In this document: positions 63,300 to 64,000 of the stretch, piece after piece
How the letters are laid out: every line of letters starts with the position of its first letter
Numbering within the stretch: position 1 is the first letter of the stretch
Origin: Amia ocellicauda
Lineage: Eukaryota > Chordata > Actinopteri > Amiiformes > Amiidae
Direction: 5' to 3'
Length of the DNA: 64,000 nt
Assembly (NCBI RefSeq): GCF_036373705.1
Contig: NC_089864.1
Location: 492,501 to 556,500, forward strand
Notes under the pieces: model-generated
What the model was told of the DNA's origin: nothing
What the model saw: the letters and a program-made list of their open reading frames with translations, nothing else
Databases searched by the model: none
Translations under genes and position numbers: made by a program

Positions 63300-64000
63300 C
63301 ACTACAGATGGGTGACAAATTAAAGGAAAAACCTGAATAAATGAGTGGAGGAACATAACAAATGCAGACGCCTCCACACAGGTGTACTGCATGATACAAT
63401 TAAGCAATTAACATCCTATCATGCTCTGTGGCACGAATACAAATGCTGAGCAGGCACTGTTAACCTCGATTTTGGATCAAGATGGCAAGAGGAAAGTATC
63501 TCAGTGACTGTGAAAGATGGGGCGTTATTGGGGCACAAATGGCAGGAGCTCCAGTCACACAGACGTTCAACTGGCTTGTGTTCTGGACAAGTGGGCGAGT
63601 GCATGTGTGGGACACCAAGAGAACGGGACAGGCCTGACTGCTGGACCCCTACAGTGAGGGGGTCTGGAGGCTCTGTTACGCTGTGGGGGGCATTGTCCTG
63701 GCATGGTTTGGGTCCACTTGTCCCTTAGAGGGAAGAGTCACTGCAAATCATGACACAGTGATTCTGAGTGATCACCTTTATCCTATGGTGACACATTTCT
63801 GTCCTGAAGGGAGTGGTCACTTCCAGGATGACAATGCCCATCCACAGGGCACGAGGGTCATTGAATTGTGTAATGAGTATGAAGATGTTGTGACTCATAT
63901 GCTATGGCCTTCACAGTCACAAGATCTCAACCCAATTGAACATCTATGGGAGATTGTGGACCGACGTGTTGGACCGATGTTTTAGAAACAGTTTTCCATT
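63300..64000 (+). mobile_element. Decayed Tc1-like element, cut by the window end
   Basis: The left end CTACAGATGGGTGACAAATTAA is a known fish Tc1 terminus. Two shifted frames give the transposase: GGSVTLWGALSWHGLGPLVP (63660-63728) and DDNAHPQGTRVIELCN with SQSQDLNPIEHLWEIVDRRV (63826-63975). The second Asp and Glu are 35 apart, though indels make that unreliable. A close relative lies at 44520-44770. Confidence 0.75.

Noticed and set aside
1..64000. CRISPR arrays, operons, ribosome binding sites or other bacterial features
   Set aside because: The window is eukaryotic with spliced genes; tandem repeats here are microsatellites or transposon-derived.

Overview
This is vertebrate DNA, almost certainly from a ray-finned fish, and it covers part of an MHC class II locus. 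The evidence is intron-split class II exons with phase-1 junctions, GT-AG splice sites, long AT-rich introns, and a fish-type repeat load (Tc1-like, L2, CR1, DIRS, hAT, Ty3/gypsy, tRNA-SINEs). The abundance of one CR1-like family and of SINEs with L2-type tails makes an early-branching lineage (gar, bowfin, sturgeon or similar) plausible, but the species cannot be fixed from this window.

Four class II loci are visible. Locus 1 is a class II beta gene on the + strand (beta1 at 1733-2005, beta2 at 4514-4795, TM at 5984-6097, tail at 10168-10194); its signal-peptide exon is not in the window. Locus 2 is a complete class II beta gene on the - strand (34931 down to 28074; five coding exons, 259 codons plus stop) with an upstream X/Y-box promoter. 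Locus 3 is a complete class II alpha gene on the - strand (57214 down to 45082; four exons, 241 codons plus stop), also with X and Y boxes. Locus 4 is a + strand class II alpha pseudogene (61686-62911) whose alpha2 exon has lost 2 nt and for which no alpha1 or leader exon was found.

The rest is mostly mobile DNA lying inside or between these genes. Intron 4 of locus 1 holds a three-level nest: CR1, then L2, then a 1.8-kb solo LTR with a 5-bp target duplication. Intron 2 of locus 2 holds two back-to-back Tc1 elements, one with an intact transposase and DD36E spacing, the other decayed with DD38E spacing. Intron 3 of the alpha gene has been entered by a complete, very young Ty3/gypsy element (46194-54763, LTRs differing at about two positions). 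Between loci 1 and 2 (11-28 kb) are decayed DNA transposons, LINE fragments and a long AT-rich stretch. Between loci 2 and 3 (38-45 kb) are nested Tc1/CR1 elements, LINE and gypsy scraps and a DDE_3-type transposon.

The two most unusual structures are (a) a 1,233-bp, nearly identical second copy of the locus-2 beta1 exon and flanks at 35669-36901, upstream of the locus-2 promoter, bracketed by 36-bp direct repeats and lying inside a TIR-bounded MITE; and (b) the gypsy LTR, which contains both an intron-containing and a precisely 'spliced' copy of the same leader segments.
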